DNA of 64,000 nucleotides from positions 1-64,000 of the forward strand of contig NZ_NKRG01000003.1 of NCBI RefSeq assembly GCF_003351105.1, written 5' to 3'. This stretch comes from Thermosipho africanus Ob7 (GTDB lineage Bacteria > Thermotogota > Thermotogae > Thermotogales > Fervidobacteriaceae). Every line of letters begins with the position of its first letter. The first letter of the stretch is position 1. The position numbers and the translations under genes are program-made. Shown piece by piece: positions 43,150 through 51,058 of this stretch. Under the pieces are notes generated by a model. The model was not told where the DNA came from. It made no database searches and saw only the letters and a program-made list of their open reading frames with translations.

Positions 43150-44253
43150 ATGGCAAAGGTTGAGTTAGAACACGTATGGAAAATCTATGATGGAAAGGTA
43201 GAAGCTGTAAAGGATGCAACATTCACAATAGAAGACAAGGAATTTGTAGTGCTTCTAGGTCCATCTGGTTGTGGAAAAACTACCACTTTGAGAATGATTG
43301 CAGGGCTTGAAGAAATTACAAAAGGTACATTAAAAATTGATGGTAAAGTTATGAACGATGTTGAACCAAAAGATAGAGATATTGCTATGGTTTTCCAAAA
43401 TTATGCACTTTACCCACACATGACAGTATATGACAATATGGCATTTGGTTTAAAGCTAAGAAAAGTTCCTAAGGATGAAATTGATAGAAGAGTAAAAGAA
43501 GCTGCAAAAATTTTGGGAATTGAAGAATATCTTGATAGGAAACCAAGGCAACTTTCTGGTGGTCAAAGACAAAGAGTTGCTGTTGGTAGGGCTATAGTAA
43601 GAAATCCAAAAGTTTTCTTATTTGACGAACCTCTATCTAACCTTGATGCAAAATTGAGAACTCAAATGAGATCTGAATTAAAGAAGCTTCACCATAGACT
43701 CGAAGCAACTATTGTTTACGTTACTCATGACCAAATTGAAGCTATGACAATGGCTGACAAAATTATAGTTATGAAAGATGGTGTAATTCAACAAATAGGC
43801 TCACCACACGAAATTTACAACAAGCCAGCAAACACATTTGTTGCTGGATTTATTGGTAGCCCTGCTATGAATTTTGTTAATGCAAAAATTATTAGAGAAA
43901 ATGGTTTATGGATTAAATCGAGTGGATTAAAACTCAAAGTACCATCTCAATTCGAAGAAACTCTTGAAAAATATATCGATAAAGACATTATCTTTGGAAT
44001 TAGACCTGAAAATATTTATGACAAGATGTTTGCTATGCTGCCAAAAGAAGGAGAAAATACTGCCAGAGCTAAAGTTGACGTAGTTGAACCACTTGGTAGC
44101 GAAACTATATTACACCTTGTAGCAGGCGAAGATAAGTTGGTTGCAGTTGTTGATCCAAAAACCGAGGCAAAAGAAGAACAAGAAATTGATTTGGTATTCG
44201 ATATGAATACAATGCATGTATTTGATAAAGAAACAGGTAAAGCGATATTATAA
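43150..44253 (+). CDS. Sugar ABC importer ATPase (MsmK/UgpC/MalK family)
   Basis: The 367-residue protein has Walker A GPSGCGKTTT, Q loop MVFQNYALYP, signature LSGGQRQRVAVGRA, Walker B VFLFDEPLSNLD and the switch histidine TVYVTHDQ-type segment (IVYVTHDQIEAM), followed by TOBE domains (FGIRPENIY). Proteins of this kind often energise several family-1 importers that lack their own ATPase, so it is a candidate partner of the galactoside importer at 17909-20918. It follows the antitoxin-like gene with AGGAGGTG between. Confidence 0.95.
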   Translation: MAKVELEHVWKIYDGKVEAVKDATFTIEDKEFVVLLGPSGCGKTTTLRMIAGLEEITKGTLKIDGKVMNDVEPKDRDIAMVFQNYALYPHMTVYDNMAFGLKLRKVPKDEIDRRVKEAAKILGIEEYLDRKPRQLSGGQRQRVAVGRAIVRNPKVFLFDEPLSNLDAKLRTQMRSELKKLHHRLEATIVYVTHDQIEAMTMADKIIVMKDGVIQQIGSPHEIYNKPANTFVAGFIGSPAMNFVNAKIIRENGLWIKSSGLKLKVPSQFEETLEKYIDKDIIFGIRPENIYDKMFAMLPKEGENTARAKVDVVEPLGSETILHLVAGEDKLVAVVDPKTEAKEEQEIDLVFDMNTMHVFDKETGKAIL

Positions 44254-44267
44254 TGGCTAATCAAACA

Positions 44268-44300
44268 ACAAAATCCCCGGTGTTAAAACCGGGGATTTTG
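44268..44300. terminator. Bidirectional terminator between ATPase and purB
   Basis: AAATCCCCGGT pairs with ACCGGGGATTT around TTAAA-type loop bases, with A and T runs flanking on both sides. Confidence 0.88.
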
Positions 44301-45578
44301 TTATTTAAATCTTTCATAAATTAAATCTATATTTCTCAGATAATACTCAGGATTAAATATTTCATCAATTTCTTCCTGAGAAAATTTAAAATAGTTTTTT
44401 ACTTCATCTTTAAATGAACTTTTATTCTCCCAACATTTTAATGCTATTTTTTGTACTTCTTTATATGCTTCTTCTCTTGTATAACCCTTTTCTACTAATT
44501 TCAAAAGGACTCTCTGTGAATAGACTAAGCCTTTTGTCTTATCAATATTTTTAACTACATTGTCTTCAAAAACTGTTAAATTTTCAATTAGATAAGTCGC
44601 CTTTTTTATCATATAAAACAAGGTCATTGTAATATCAGGAAACATGTATCTTTCAACAGATGAGTGAGAAATATCTCTCTCATGCCATAGGACAATATTT
44701 TCCAACGCACTATTTACATAACTCCTAATCACTCTTGACATCCCCGTAAGCCTTTCACAGAGTATTGGGTTCTTCTTATGCGGCATAGCTGATGAACCTC
44801 TCTGACCTTTTTTGAAAGGTTCTTGTACCTCTAATGTTTCTGTCTTTTGTAGATGTCTAATTTCTACTGCAATTCTTTCTATAGCACTTGCAATTAATGC
44901 GAATACATTTATTAAATTTGCATGAATATCTCTTGGTATTACTTGAGTTGCAACTTTAACAGGCTTTAGGGAAAGATAAGAAAGCGCAAGTTTTTCAACT
45001 TCGGGATCAATATTTGCATAATTTCCTACAGCACCTGATAACTTACCTACTGAAATTTCATCCATAGCATTTTTAAGTCTTTCTATATTTCTTTCAATCT
45101 CTGCTGCCCAGGAGAGATATTTCAAACCAAAAGAAGTTGGTTCGGCATGAACTCCATGAGTTCTTCCTATTGTAGGCAGCTTTTTATATTCAAAAGCTTT
45201 CTTTAATAAAACTTCATGCAGATTTTCAAGTTCATCGTATATATACCTTGTAGCCCTTAAAAGTGCTAAACTATTTGCAGTATCAACTACATCTGACGAT
45301 GTAAGTCCAAAATGAAAATACCTTGATTCATCGCCCATTTTTGATGTTGCAACTTTAATAAAAGCTATTACATCATGATCAACTACCTTTTCAGTTTCAA
45401 GTATTTCTTCTACATTTAGATATGAATTTTTTTTGGCTCTTTCATATGTGCCCTTTGGCGCTACTTCAAGCTCCTCGTATGCTCTAATAACAGCAAGTTC
45501 AACCTCGAGCCATCTTTTGTACTGACTTTCCAACGTCCAATGACTTTTAAGTGGCTCTAGCGCGTATCTTTCAACCAT
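44301..45578 (-). CDS. purB: Adenylosuccinate lyase
   Basis: The 425-residue enzyme catalyses two fumarate-releasing steps of purine synthesis. The start at ATG 45578 follows GGGGGTGAAAAA and gives the family N terminus VERYALEPLKSHW. Motifs include the TSSDVVDTA loop, GRTHGVHAEPTSFGLK and the signature SSAMPHKKNP near residue 260. It is a single gene facing the ArsR operon divergently. Confidence 0.96.
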   Translation of the reverse strand: MVERYALEPLKSHWTLESQYKRWLEVELAVIRAYEELEVAPKGTYERAKKNSYLNVEEILETEKVVDHDVIAFIKVATSKMGDESRYFHFGLTSSDVVDTANSLALLRATRYIYDELENLHEVLLKKAFEYKKLPTIGRTHGVHAEPTSFGLKYLSWAAEIERNIERLKNAMDEISVGKLSGAVGNYANIDPEVEKLALSYLSLKPVKVATQVIPRDIHANLINVFALIASAIERIAVEIRHLQKTETLEVQEPFKKGQRGSSAMPHKKNPILCERLTGMSRVIRSYVNSALENIVLWHERDISHSSVERYMFPDITMTLFYMIKKATYLIENLTVFEDNVVKNIDKTKGLVYSQRVLLKLVEKGYTREEAYKEVQKIALKCWENKSSFKDEVKNYFKFSQEEIDEIFNPEYYLRNIDLIYERFK

Positions 45579-45655
45579 TTTTTCACCCCCACACAGCTTT
45601 TTACACCTAAAGTATACCATTCAAATTCAAAAAAAATGAAAAATGGAAGTTAATC

Positions 45656-45708
45656 TTTACAAAAATTATTGTTTAGTATATAATATATATGTACAATTAT
45701 ACATATAT
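45656..45708 (+). promoter_or_regulatory. Promoter and palindromic operator of the arsR-CDF operon
   Basis: TTTACA (45656-45661) and TATAAT (45679-45684) are spaced by 17 bases. Immediately downstream ATATATGTA and TACATATAT (45685-45708, 6-base gap) make an imperfect-dyad site of the ArsR/SmtB kind, well placed to block transcription until metal binds the repressor. Confidence 0.8.
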
Positions 45709-45739
45709 GCAATAAATTATAATTCAAGGAGGAATCTTT

Positions 45740-46042
45740 ATGGATGAATCTATATACCAACTTTCTGAATTTTTTAAAATTTTATCTGACCAAACAAGAT
45801 TAAAAATCTTGATTGCGCTTTCAAAAAAAGAATGTAGTGTTTCAGAACTTCAAGAGTTTTTGAACACTACACAATCTACGGTTTCTCATCAATTACGTAT
45901 TTTAAGGCAAACCAACCTAGTAAAATATTCAAAAGTTGGAAGGAGAGTATACTACAAACTTTATGATGAACATGTAAAAACAATCATCAATTTTGCACTT
46001 GAACATCTTGAAGAATTTAGAGGAGGTAGCAAGAATGCATAG
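45740..46042 (+). CDS. ArsR/SmtB-family metal sensor repressor
   Basis: The 100-residue winged-helix protein has the ArsR core (LSDQTRLKILIALSKKECSV, STVSHQLRILRQTNLV, GRRVYYKL). The last helix offers D-x-H and H-x2-E (DEHVKTIINFALEHLEE), matching the alpha5 zinc site of CzrA/SmtB proteins with one histidine replaced by glutamate. The alpha3 cysteine motif of arsenic or cadmium sensors is not obvious. It overlaps the downstream cation efflux gene by eight bases, so zinc or a similar divalent metal is the likely signal. Confidence 0.9.
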   Translation: MDESIYQLSEFFKILSDQTRLKILIALSKKECSVSELQEFLNTTQSTVSHQLRILRQTNLVKYSKVGRRVYYKLYDEHVKTIINFALEHLEEFRGGSKNA

Positions 46043-46925
46043 TCATGACCATCATGGAAATTCAGACATTGTTGGAGTAAAATTACTGTTTTCAGTTTTT
46101 TTTAATCTTGCAATTACACTATCGGAAATAATAGGAGGAATAATCTCAGGAAGTCTTGCTCTAGTCTCAGATGCTTTACATAACTTAAGTGATACAGGTG
46201 CACTTTTAACAAGTTACTTTGCAAGAAAAATTTCTAAAAAACCAAGAGATTTAAAATTCACATATGGTTATAAACGTGCCGAAACAATTGCTGCAATAAT
46301 TAATACCACAGTACTTCTTGCCATTTCTTTTTCATTAATTGTTGAAGGTATCAGAAAAATCATTCAACCTAATGAAATTAATACAGACATAATGCTTATT
46401 ATTGCATATATTGGACTTGCCGGAAATTTACTTACTGCAATTTTACTCTTTTCACATAGTAAAGAAAACCTAAATCTAAAATCTTCTTTTCTCCATATTT
46501 TAAGCGATCTATTATCTTCAATTGCCATAATAATAACTGGTCATATAATGCAATTTTATAATTTGTATATCTTAGATCCTATAATAACTTTCTTAATCTC
46601 TGCCTATATAATTATAGAATCAATTAATATTTTAAAAGATGCTATAACAATAACTATGCAGGCTGTACCAGATGGTGTTAATTTTGAAATTATTAAAGAT
46701 AAAATTGAATCCTTACCATTTGTCAAAGATATGCATCATACTCATATATGGTCTCTTGACGGCAATAATCTTTTTATTGAATCTCACATAAAAGTTATAG
46801 GAAAAGACTATGATAACTACTTAAAAGAAATTAAAGCTATTCTAAATAAAAATGGTATTTCACATTCTACTATACAAATAGAATCTGAATATTGCGATGA
46901 TTTTTGTATTGAAGAAAAAGATTAA
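46035..46925 (+). CDS. Cation diffusion facilitator metal exporter (CzcD-like)
   Basis: The 296-residue protein starts at ATG 46035 with GGAGG upstream and has a histidine-rich N terminus (MHSHDHHGNS). Six membrane helices carry the family's metal site residues in SDALHNLSDTGA (helix 2) and LHILSDLLSS (helix 5), and a cytoplasmic C-terminal domain follows (VKDMHHTHIWSLDG). It exports zinc, cadmium or cobalt by proton antiport; control by the adjacent ArsR protein is implied. Confidence 0.94.
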   Translation: MHSHDHHGNSDIVGVKLLFSVFFNLAITLSEIIGGIISGSLALVSDALHNLSDTGALLTSYFARKISKKPRDLKFTYGYKRAETIAAIINTTVLLAISFSLIVEGIRKIIQPNEINTDIMLIIAYIGLAGNLLTAILLFSHSKENLNLKSSFLHILSDLLSSIAIIITGHIMQFYNLYILDPIITFLISAYIIIESINILKDAITITMQAVPDGVNFEIIKDKIESLPFVKDMHHTHIWSLDGNNLFIESHIKVIGKDYDNYLKEIKAILNKNGISHSTIQIESEYCDDFCIEEKD

Positions 46926-46949
46926 CTATGTTAAAATATCAAGTAGAAT

Positions 46950-47026
46950 CTGGGCGTAGTTCAGTTGGCTAGAACGCCAGAATCGGGATCTGGAGGTCGT
47001 GGGTTCAAGTCCCACCGCCCAGACCA
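46950..47026 (+). tRNA. tRNA-Pro (anticodon CGG)
   Basis: A 77-base cloverleaf: acceptor stem CTGGGCG/CGCCCAG, D arm GTTC/GAAC, anticodon stem CCAGA/TCTGG with loop ATCGGGA (anticodon CGG, G37 as usual for proline), T arm GTGGG/CCCAC with TTCAAGT, discriminator A and encoded CCA. It marks the left edge of the mobile-DNA region. Confidence 0.95.
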
Positions 47027-47040
47027 CCTCTAGTTCCCAG

Positions 47041-47066
47041 GGGGTATTTATAACCCCTTTATTTAT
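47041..47066 (+). terminator. Terminator after tRNA-Pro
   Basis: GGGGT and ACCCC pair around ATTTATA, followed by TTTATTTATT. Confidence 0.7.
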
Positions 47067-47114
47067 TAGCCTTTAGAACGTTACGATTTTGTTACATATA
47101 GGCAGACACAAAAA

Positions 47115-47142
47115 CCCTCCGTTTTTGGAGGGCTTTCGTTTT
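47115..47142 (+). terminator. Second hairpin terminator downstream of tRNA-Pro
   Basis: CCCTCC and GGAGGG pair around GTTTTT and are followed by CTTTCGTTTT. Bases 47143-47360 hold nothing I can identify. Confidence 0.65.
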
Positions 47143-47360
47143 ACTTAACTATTGTATTTTCTTTTATTTTAAGCATCCCAATTCAAGAAATTCAAATTAA
47201 TATATACAACTATATTATTTCTTGGCTTTATTCTACTATTACACTTTTACTTCACGTGCTATGAGTTAGTTGATGTTGTTCATATTATCAGTACCTGGTG
47301 TAATATTTAAACAGTTGCTCTTTCATATTTCATTTATTATTACCTACTGCTTTGTATAGC

Positions 47361-47837
47361 CTACCATTCCGCTTTGTCCTTCTTTATATTGCACACTTGA
47401 TACCTTAAATATCTTATATTCCTCAACGTAAACTCTTTAGATCTTGTATGTTCATAAGGTTTTATACCTAAAAAATTAAGGCAGTTAACAATCATTTGAT
47501 CTGTCATCTTATATTCTTCCACAAGACTGCGTATTAAACTGCATATATCATAACGCAGTGGAACATACTATGTGTCTATAACAATATTTCTATTTGGCAT
47601 GAATATAAAACAGAAGGGATATTTCTAAGTGATATGCCTGAATTTATCAAACGGGTGGTAATCATCAAATATAGCAATTGCGCGCGGTTCATAATAGATG
47701 CAATCTTCATATATATACTCCCATGTGGTTTCCTACAGCTCGTTCCAATTAAATATCTTTCTCAACCTATAGTAAAGCCATGTTAAGCTGCCTTTCATAA
47801 CTAGTATATTCAGGCGTTTAATGCGTTTTGGATTCAT
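47361..47837 (-). pseudogene. Decayed unidentified gene with amber stops only
   Basis: From ATG 47837, preceded by a strong GGAGGAG site, one frame stays protein-like for 158 codons but is broken by TAG at codons 35, 71 and 90 and ends with TAG. Readable stretches include NPKRIKRLNILVMKGSLTWL, EDCIYYEPRAIAIFDDYHPF and SLVEEYKMTDQMIVNCLNFL. I do not recognise the family. It has more G+C than its surroundings, which suggests acquisition. Bases 47838-48192, between this and the IS110 relic, contain no gene; 48047-48135 has CTCACCAT/ATGGTGAG repeats that may belong to the IS110 end. Confidence 0.55.
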
Positions 47838-48192
47838 TCAAATCTCCTCCTCTTCAAAGAAATATTTTTAATTAGCTTTCTGAAACTTGTTTTTTCTTAA
47901 TTTTTTGAAAATATCATTCTTTCCCTTTTATTTTTAAAAAGAGTTAATTAGTTACTTTCTTTTTTCAGCTGTTTTTTTACCTATCTTTAGTTAACCTTTA
48001 TGTTAAATCAAATACCTCCTTACCATTTGTATTTTTTAATACTATCTCACCATTTTCCCCTCAAACTAACCCTCTTATGTCCATCAGGATCGTTTACCGT
48101 CCTAACATTCCTTCGTCCTATTTGAGGTATGGTGAGTTTGCTTGTTCTCGTATCCTGGATTTTCTCCTAATGGAGAGATACTGCCTTCTCAC

Positions 48193-49344
48193 CTATACAT
48201 AAACTTTCTCTGGTTCGTACTTTATCTTACTTTTTGCTAGTTTAAATACTATCCTTATCATTTTCAGCCCTATTGCTATTAACGCTTGTACTACTTTTAA
48301 TGGATTCTTTTCTCTTCTCCTAAGTTGTTCATATTTTTTCCTTATTTCATGATTATGTTTTAATGTTGTTTGTGCCATCAGATATATTATTTTTCTGAGT
48401 AATGGTCTTCCTCTTTTTGTTATTCGTGTTTTACCCTTATGTTCTCCCGAACTTATTTCATACAGATTTAATCCAGCTAATTTTCTTATTTCTTTCCAGC
48501 TATCTTTTTATATCTCCTACCTCTCCTAATATTATTGCTGTCATTATTGCTCCAATTCCAGGCACGCTTTTTATATATTCCCCTTCTTCCGTTTCTTCCA
48601 CCAATTTCTCCATCTCTTTTTCTAACTCTTCTATTTGACTTGTTAAAAACTCTATTTCTTCTAATAACATCCTCAATTTGATTTTTGCACTTTTTTGAAC
48701 TTTTCTTACTCCTATTGATTTTTTCGATGCTTCATATATCTTCTGTGCTCTATTTTTCCAATCTTTTCCATTTGTAGATTCTTTCAAAACTTTTTCTATT
48801 TTTTCTATCCCAACTTCTATTATTTCTTTTGGAAATGGGTGGGTTTTTAAAAACTTTATTGACCCTTCCGAGAAGTGGTTATTACCCTCAACTCTCCATA
48901 TACATCTTTTGGCAAATATATGTCAAAATATCTTCCATCCCTTATTAATCTACCTATTACTCCTGCATCTTTTCTGTCACTTTTACCTGGAGAGTTATCA
49001 TCAAATTCTTTACTCTTCTTTACATGATATGTGTTCCTACAAGATAATCTATTTCTTTGCTTATTTTCATCTGCCATGCTAATACTTTCCAGTAATGTCC
49101 AGAAGGTTCTATACCCAAGATTACTTTATTTAATTTAATTTGTTTTCTGCCTTTACACTTTTAATTTTTTCTTCTAGCATTTTTATACCATCTATGGTAT
49201 TATTGATTTTGAAAGGCTTAATCAAATCAATTCCATGAAAGTCCATCATTCTGACCCAATGAGTTCTTTTTGCAAATCAATACCTACAATTAATGTATCT
49301 TGAGAAATTCTTGAAATTTTTTTGTTAATAGATTTCTGTTTCAT
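48193..49344 (-). pseudogene. IS110-family recombinase, decayed
   Basis: Starting at ATG 49344 behind AGGAGG, three frames together spell an IS110/IS1111-type enzyme. Parts are: VGIDL..THWVRMMDFHGID (DEDD domain), GIEPSGHYWKVLAW, KSDRKDAGVIGRLIRDGRYF, then after a deletion FLKTHPFPKEIIEVGIEKIE, SVPGIGAIMTAIILGEVGDI (helix-hairpin-helix), an ISSGEHKGKTRITKRG serine region and a C-terminal IYLMAQTTLKHNHEIRKKYE block. Frameshifts and stops near 49140, 49050, 48855, 48495 and 48380 make it non-functional. It is a different IS110 lineage from the intact copy next to it. Confidence 0.85.
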
Positions 49345-49346
49345 CC

Positions 49347-49401
49347 GTATCGCCTCCTGGTTTTTGTTTGTGGTTAACTCTATATTATCAGGAGGCGATA
49401 C
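49347..49401 (-). promoter_or_regulatory. Hairpin that would hide the RBS of the decayed IS110 gene
   Basis: GTATCGCCTCCTG and CAGGAGGCGATAC are perfect 13-base inverted arms separated by 29 bases. The arm next to the gene contains the AGGAGG ribosome binding site eight bases before ATG 49344, so in a transcript the site would be paired. Confidence 0.75.
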
Positions 49402-49436
49402 TTTTTTCAAAATCTATTTTTCCTTACAGGAATTCT
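49371..49436. repeat. IS110 left-end repeat, copy A
   Basis: This stretch, GTGGTTAACTCTATATTATC onward through CAGGAGGCGAT and TATTTTTCCTTA, recurs with few mismatches in inverted orientation at 56870-56935. Here it is the upstream end of the decayed IS110; the other copy is a solo end within the IS3 relic. Confidence 0.75.
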
Positions 49437-49501
49437 CGTATAATTAGTTTAGTAAAAAGTATAAATTGGTCATTGAAAAGTAAATAGTGTTATGTAATTT
49501 T

Positions 49502-49706
49502 AAATAGTTAAAAATAGTTAATTTTTAACTATTTTGTTCATTATCAAGCACTTCTGGTAAAATAGTTTCAGGTTTCTCCTCCTTGAGACTTAGGTCTCTT
49601 AAATAAGATTGCCTAACTAGAGTACATCTTTTTACTTGCCGGAAAATGTTTCACCTCGTATTCTTATATACCGCGAGGTTGTAAGGGTGTACTCAATACC
49701 GAGGTG
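49502..49706 (+). ncRNA. Structured left end of IS110; candidate bridge RNA / RBS switch
   Basis: Three structures can be read: a 14-base-pair perfect stem (49502-49515 with 49521-49534), GAGAC/GTCTC around TTAG (49585-49598), and a choice near the gene. CACCTCG (49652-49658) can pair either with CGAGGT at 49674-49679 or with CCGAGGTG at 49699-49706, the latter containing the recombinase ribosome binding site. IS110 elements are known to encode a bridge RNA in a non-coding end; that this is one is inference. Confidence 0.4.
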
Positions 49707-49712
49707 ATTTCT

Positions 49713-50861
49713 ATGGCTATTTTAGCTATTGATGTTTCAAAGAGCTCTCTGTCTTTTTACTCTGATTTTATCGGTAAAGGTTTTGTTGATAACTCTCCTC
49801 AAGGCATTTTTGACTTATTTAACAAAGCATCTGATTCCTCTTCTGACTTTATTCTTGTTCTTGAATCTACTGGTATTTATTCTTTTGATGTTGCAAATTA
49901 TTTCTTTCAAAATCATATTCCAGTCTTTTGGGTTAAAACTGACAACATGAAGCTTTATCGTAAAATTCTCAATCGTCCTAAAACTGACAAAATTGATGCT
50001 AAACTTATTTTTGATATTGCTTCTAAATTCCCTGATTCTTTAGTTCCTTTTGTTAATAACTCATATATCATCAGTGAACTACGTAACCTTACAAGACTTT
50101 ATTTAAAACTTAACGAAGATATTGCCAGACTAAAACTCAGACTTTATTCATATGTTTCTTTTTACTTTCCAAAACTTGATTTTAAATTGAACAAAACATA
50201 TGAATCATTACTTAAAGATTTTACAGTAGAAGAAATTGCTACTATGCCTCTTGAAGAATTATTTGAGTATATAGCCAAAGTTTCTAGACACATTGTTTCT
50301 TCTAAAGATTTAGCTGAAAAGATTCAATCTCTTGCCAAAAATGCCTTGAGGTTATCTCCTAATCCATCTAATACTTTAAGACTTTCTATTGTGTCCACTA
50401 TCGAATTAATCCAACATTATGAAAAGCAAATCAATTTAGTAAAGAAAGAAATAAGTAAATTGATTAAAAGAATTCCAAATACTCTAACTACAGTCAAAGG
50501 AATAGGTGATATTACTGCTGCCGGTATAATTGCTGAAATAGGTGATATCAACCGTTTTAGAAATGCTTCAGCTTTAGCTTCATATGCTGGCCTTGTATGG
50601 AACATTAAACAAAGTGGTAACTACAAATCAGAGAACACTCAACTAACCAAAAAAGGAAATAAGTACCTCAGAACATACCTTGTTATGGCAGCAAATTCAC
50701 TGAGAATATATGATCCAATTTTCAAAGACTATTATCAAAGAAAATATACTCAAACAACTACACACAAACATATGAGAGCTCTTATTTTAAGTGCAAGAAA
50801 GTTGGTAAATTTAGTGTATTACTTACTTAAAAACAACGTACCTTATGTACCTAATAGATAG
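49713..50861 (+). CDS. IS110-family DEDD recombinase
   Basis: The 382-residue protein starts at ATG 49713, six bases after GAGGTG. The N-terminal RuvC-like DEDD domain shows the first D in LAIDVSKSS, E in LESTGIYS, and D-x2-D in KTDKIDAKL. The C-terminal Transposase_20 part contains TVKGIGDITAAGIIAEIGDI (helix-hairpin-helix), SALASYAGLVW, the catalytic serine in KQSGNYK, and KKGNKYLRTYLVMAANS. No stop or frameshift is seen, so it may be active. It differs from the decayed IS110 gene to its left. Confidence 0.93.
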   Translation: MAILAIDVSKSSLSFYSDFIGKGFVDNSPQGIFDLFNKASDSSSDFILVLESTGIYSFDVANYFFQNHIPVFWVKTDNMKLYRKILNRPKTDKIDAKLIFDIASKFPDSLVPFVNNSYIISELRNLTRLYLKLNEDIARLKLRLYSYVSFYFPKLDFKLNKTYESLLKDFTVEEIATMPLEELFEYIAKVSRHIVSSKDLAEKIQSLAKNALRLSPNPSNTLRLSIVSTIELIQHYEKQINLVKKEISKLIKRIPNTLTTVKGIGDITAAGIIAEIGDINRFRNASALASYAGLVWNIKQSGNYKSENTQLTKKGNKYLRTYLVMAANSLRIYDPIFKDYYQRKYTQTTTHKHMRALILSARKLVNLVYYLLKNNVPYVPNR

Positions 50862-51058
50862 ATGTAAATAGTTTAAAAGAGAAAGTTACATATGAATATG
50901 AATAATTAATTCTCAAAAGCCATATTATATGACTAAATATTTTTGTTTTTCTCTTTATCTCTTGCTTGACTCATTACCGGAAATCTTAATGTTTTGCTAA
51001 ATTCTTGAATGATGATAATAATTTTATATACTTTTAAATAGTTTTGAATGAATTGTAT

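Larger units (their letters stand above)
49498..51043 (+). mobile_element. IS110-family insertion sequence with intact recombinase
   Basis: The element carries one full-length gene (49713-50861) with roughly 200 bases of non-coding DNA before it and 180 after. A 12-base direct repeat TTTTAAATAGTT at 49498-49509 and 51032-51043 may mark the ends or core, but IS110 elements lack classical inverted ends, so the limits are uncertain by some 20 bases. On the right it abuts the truncated lipoprotein gene, which loses its repeat pattern at 51061. Confidence 0.6.
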
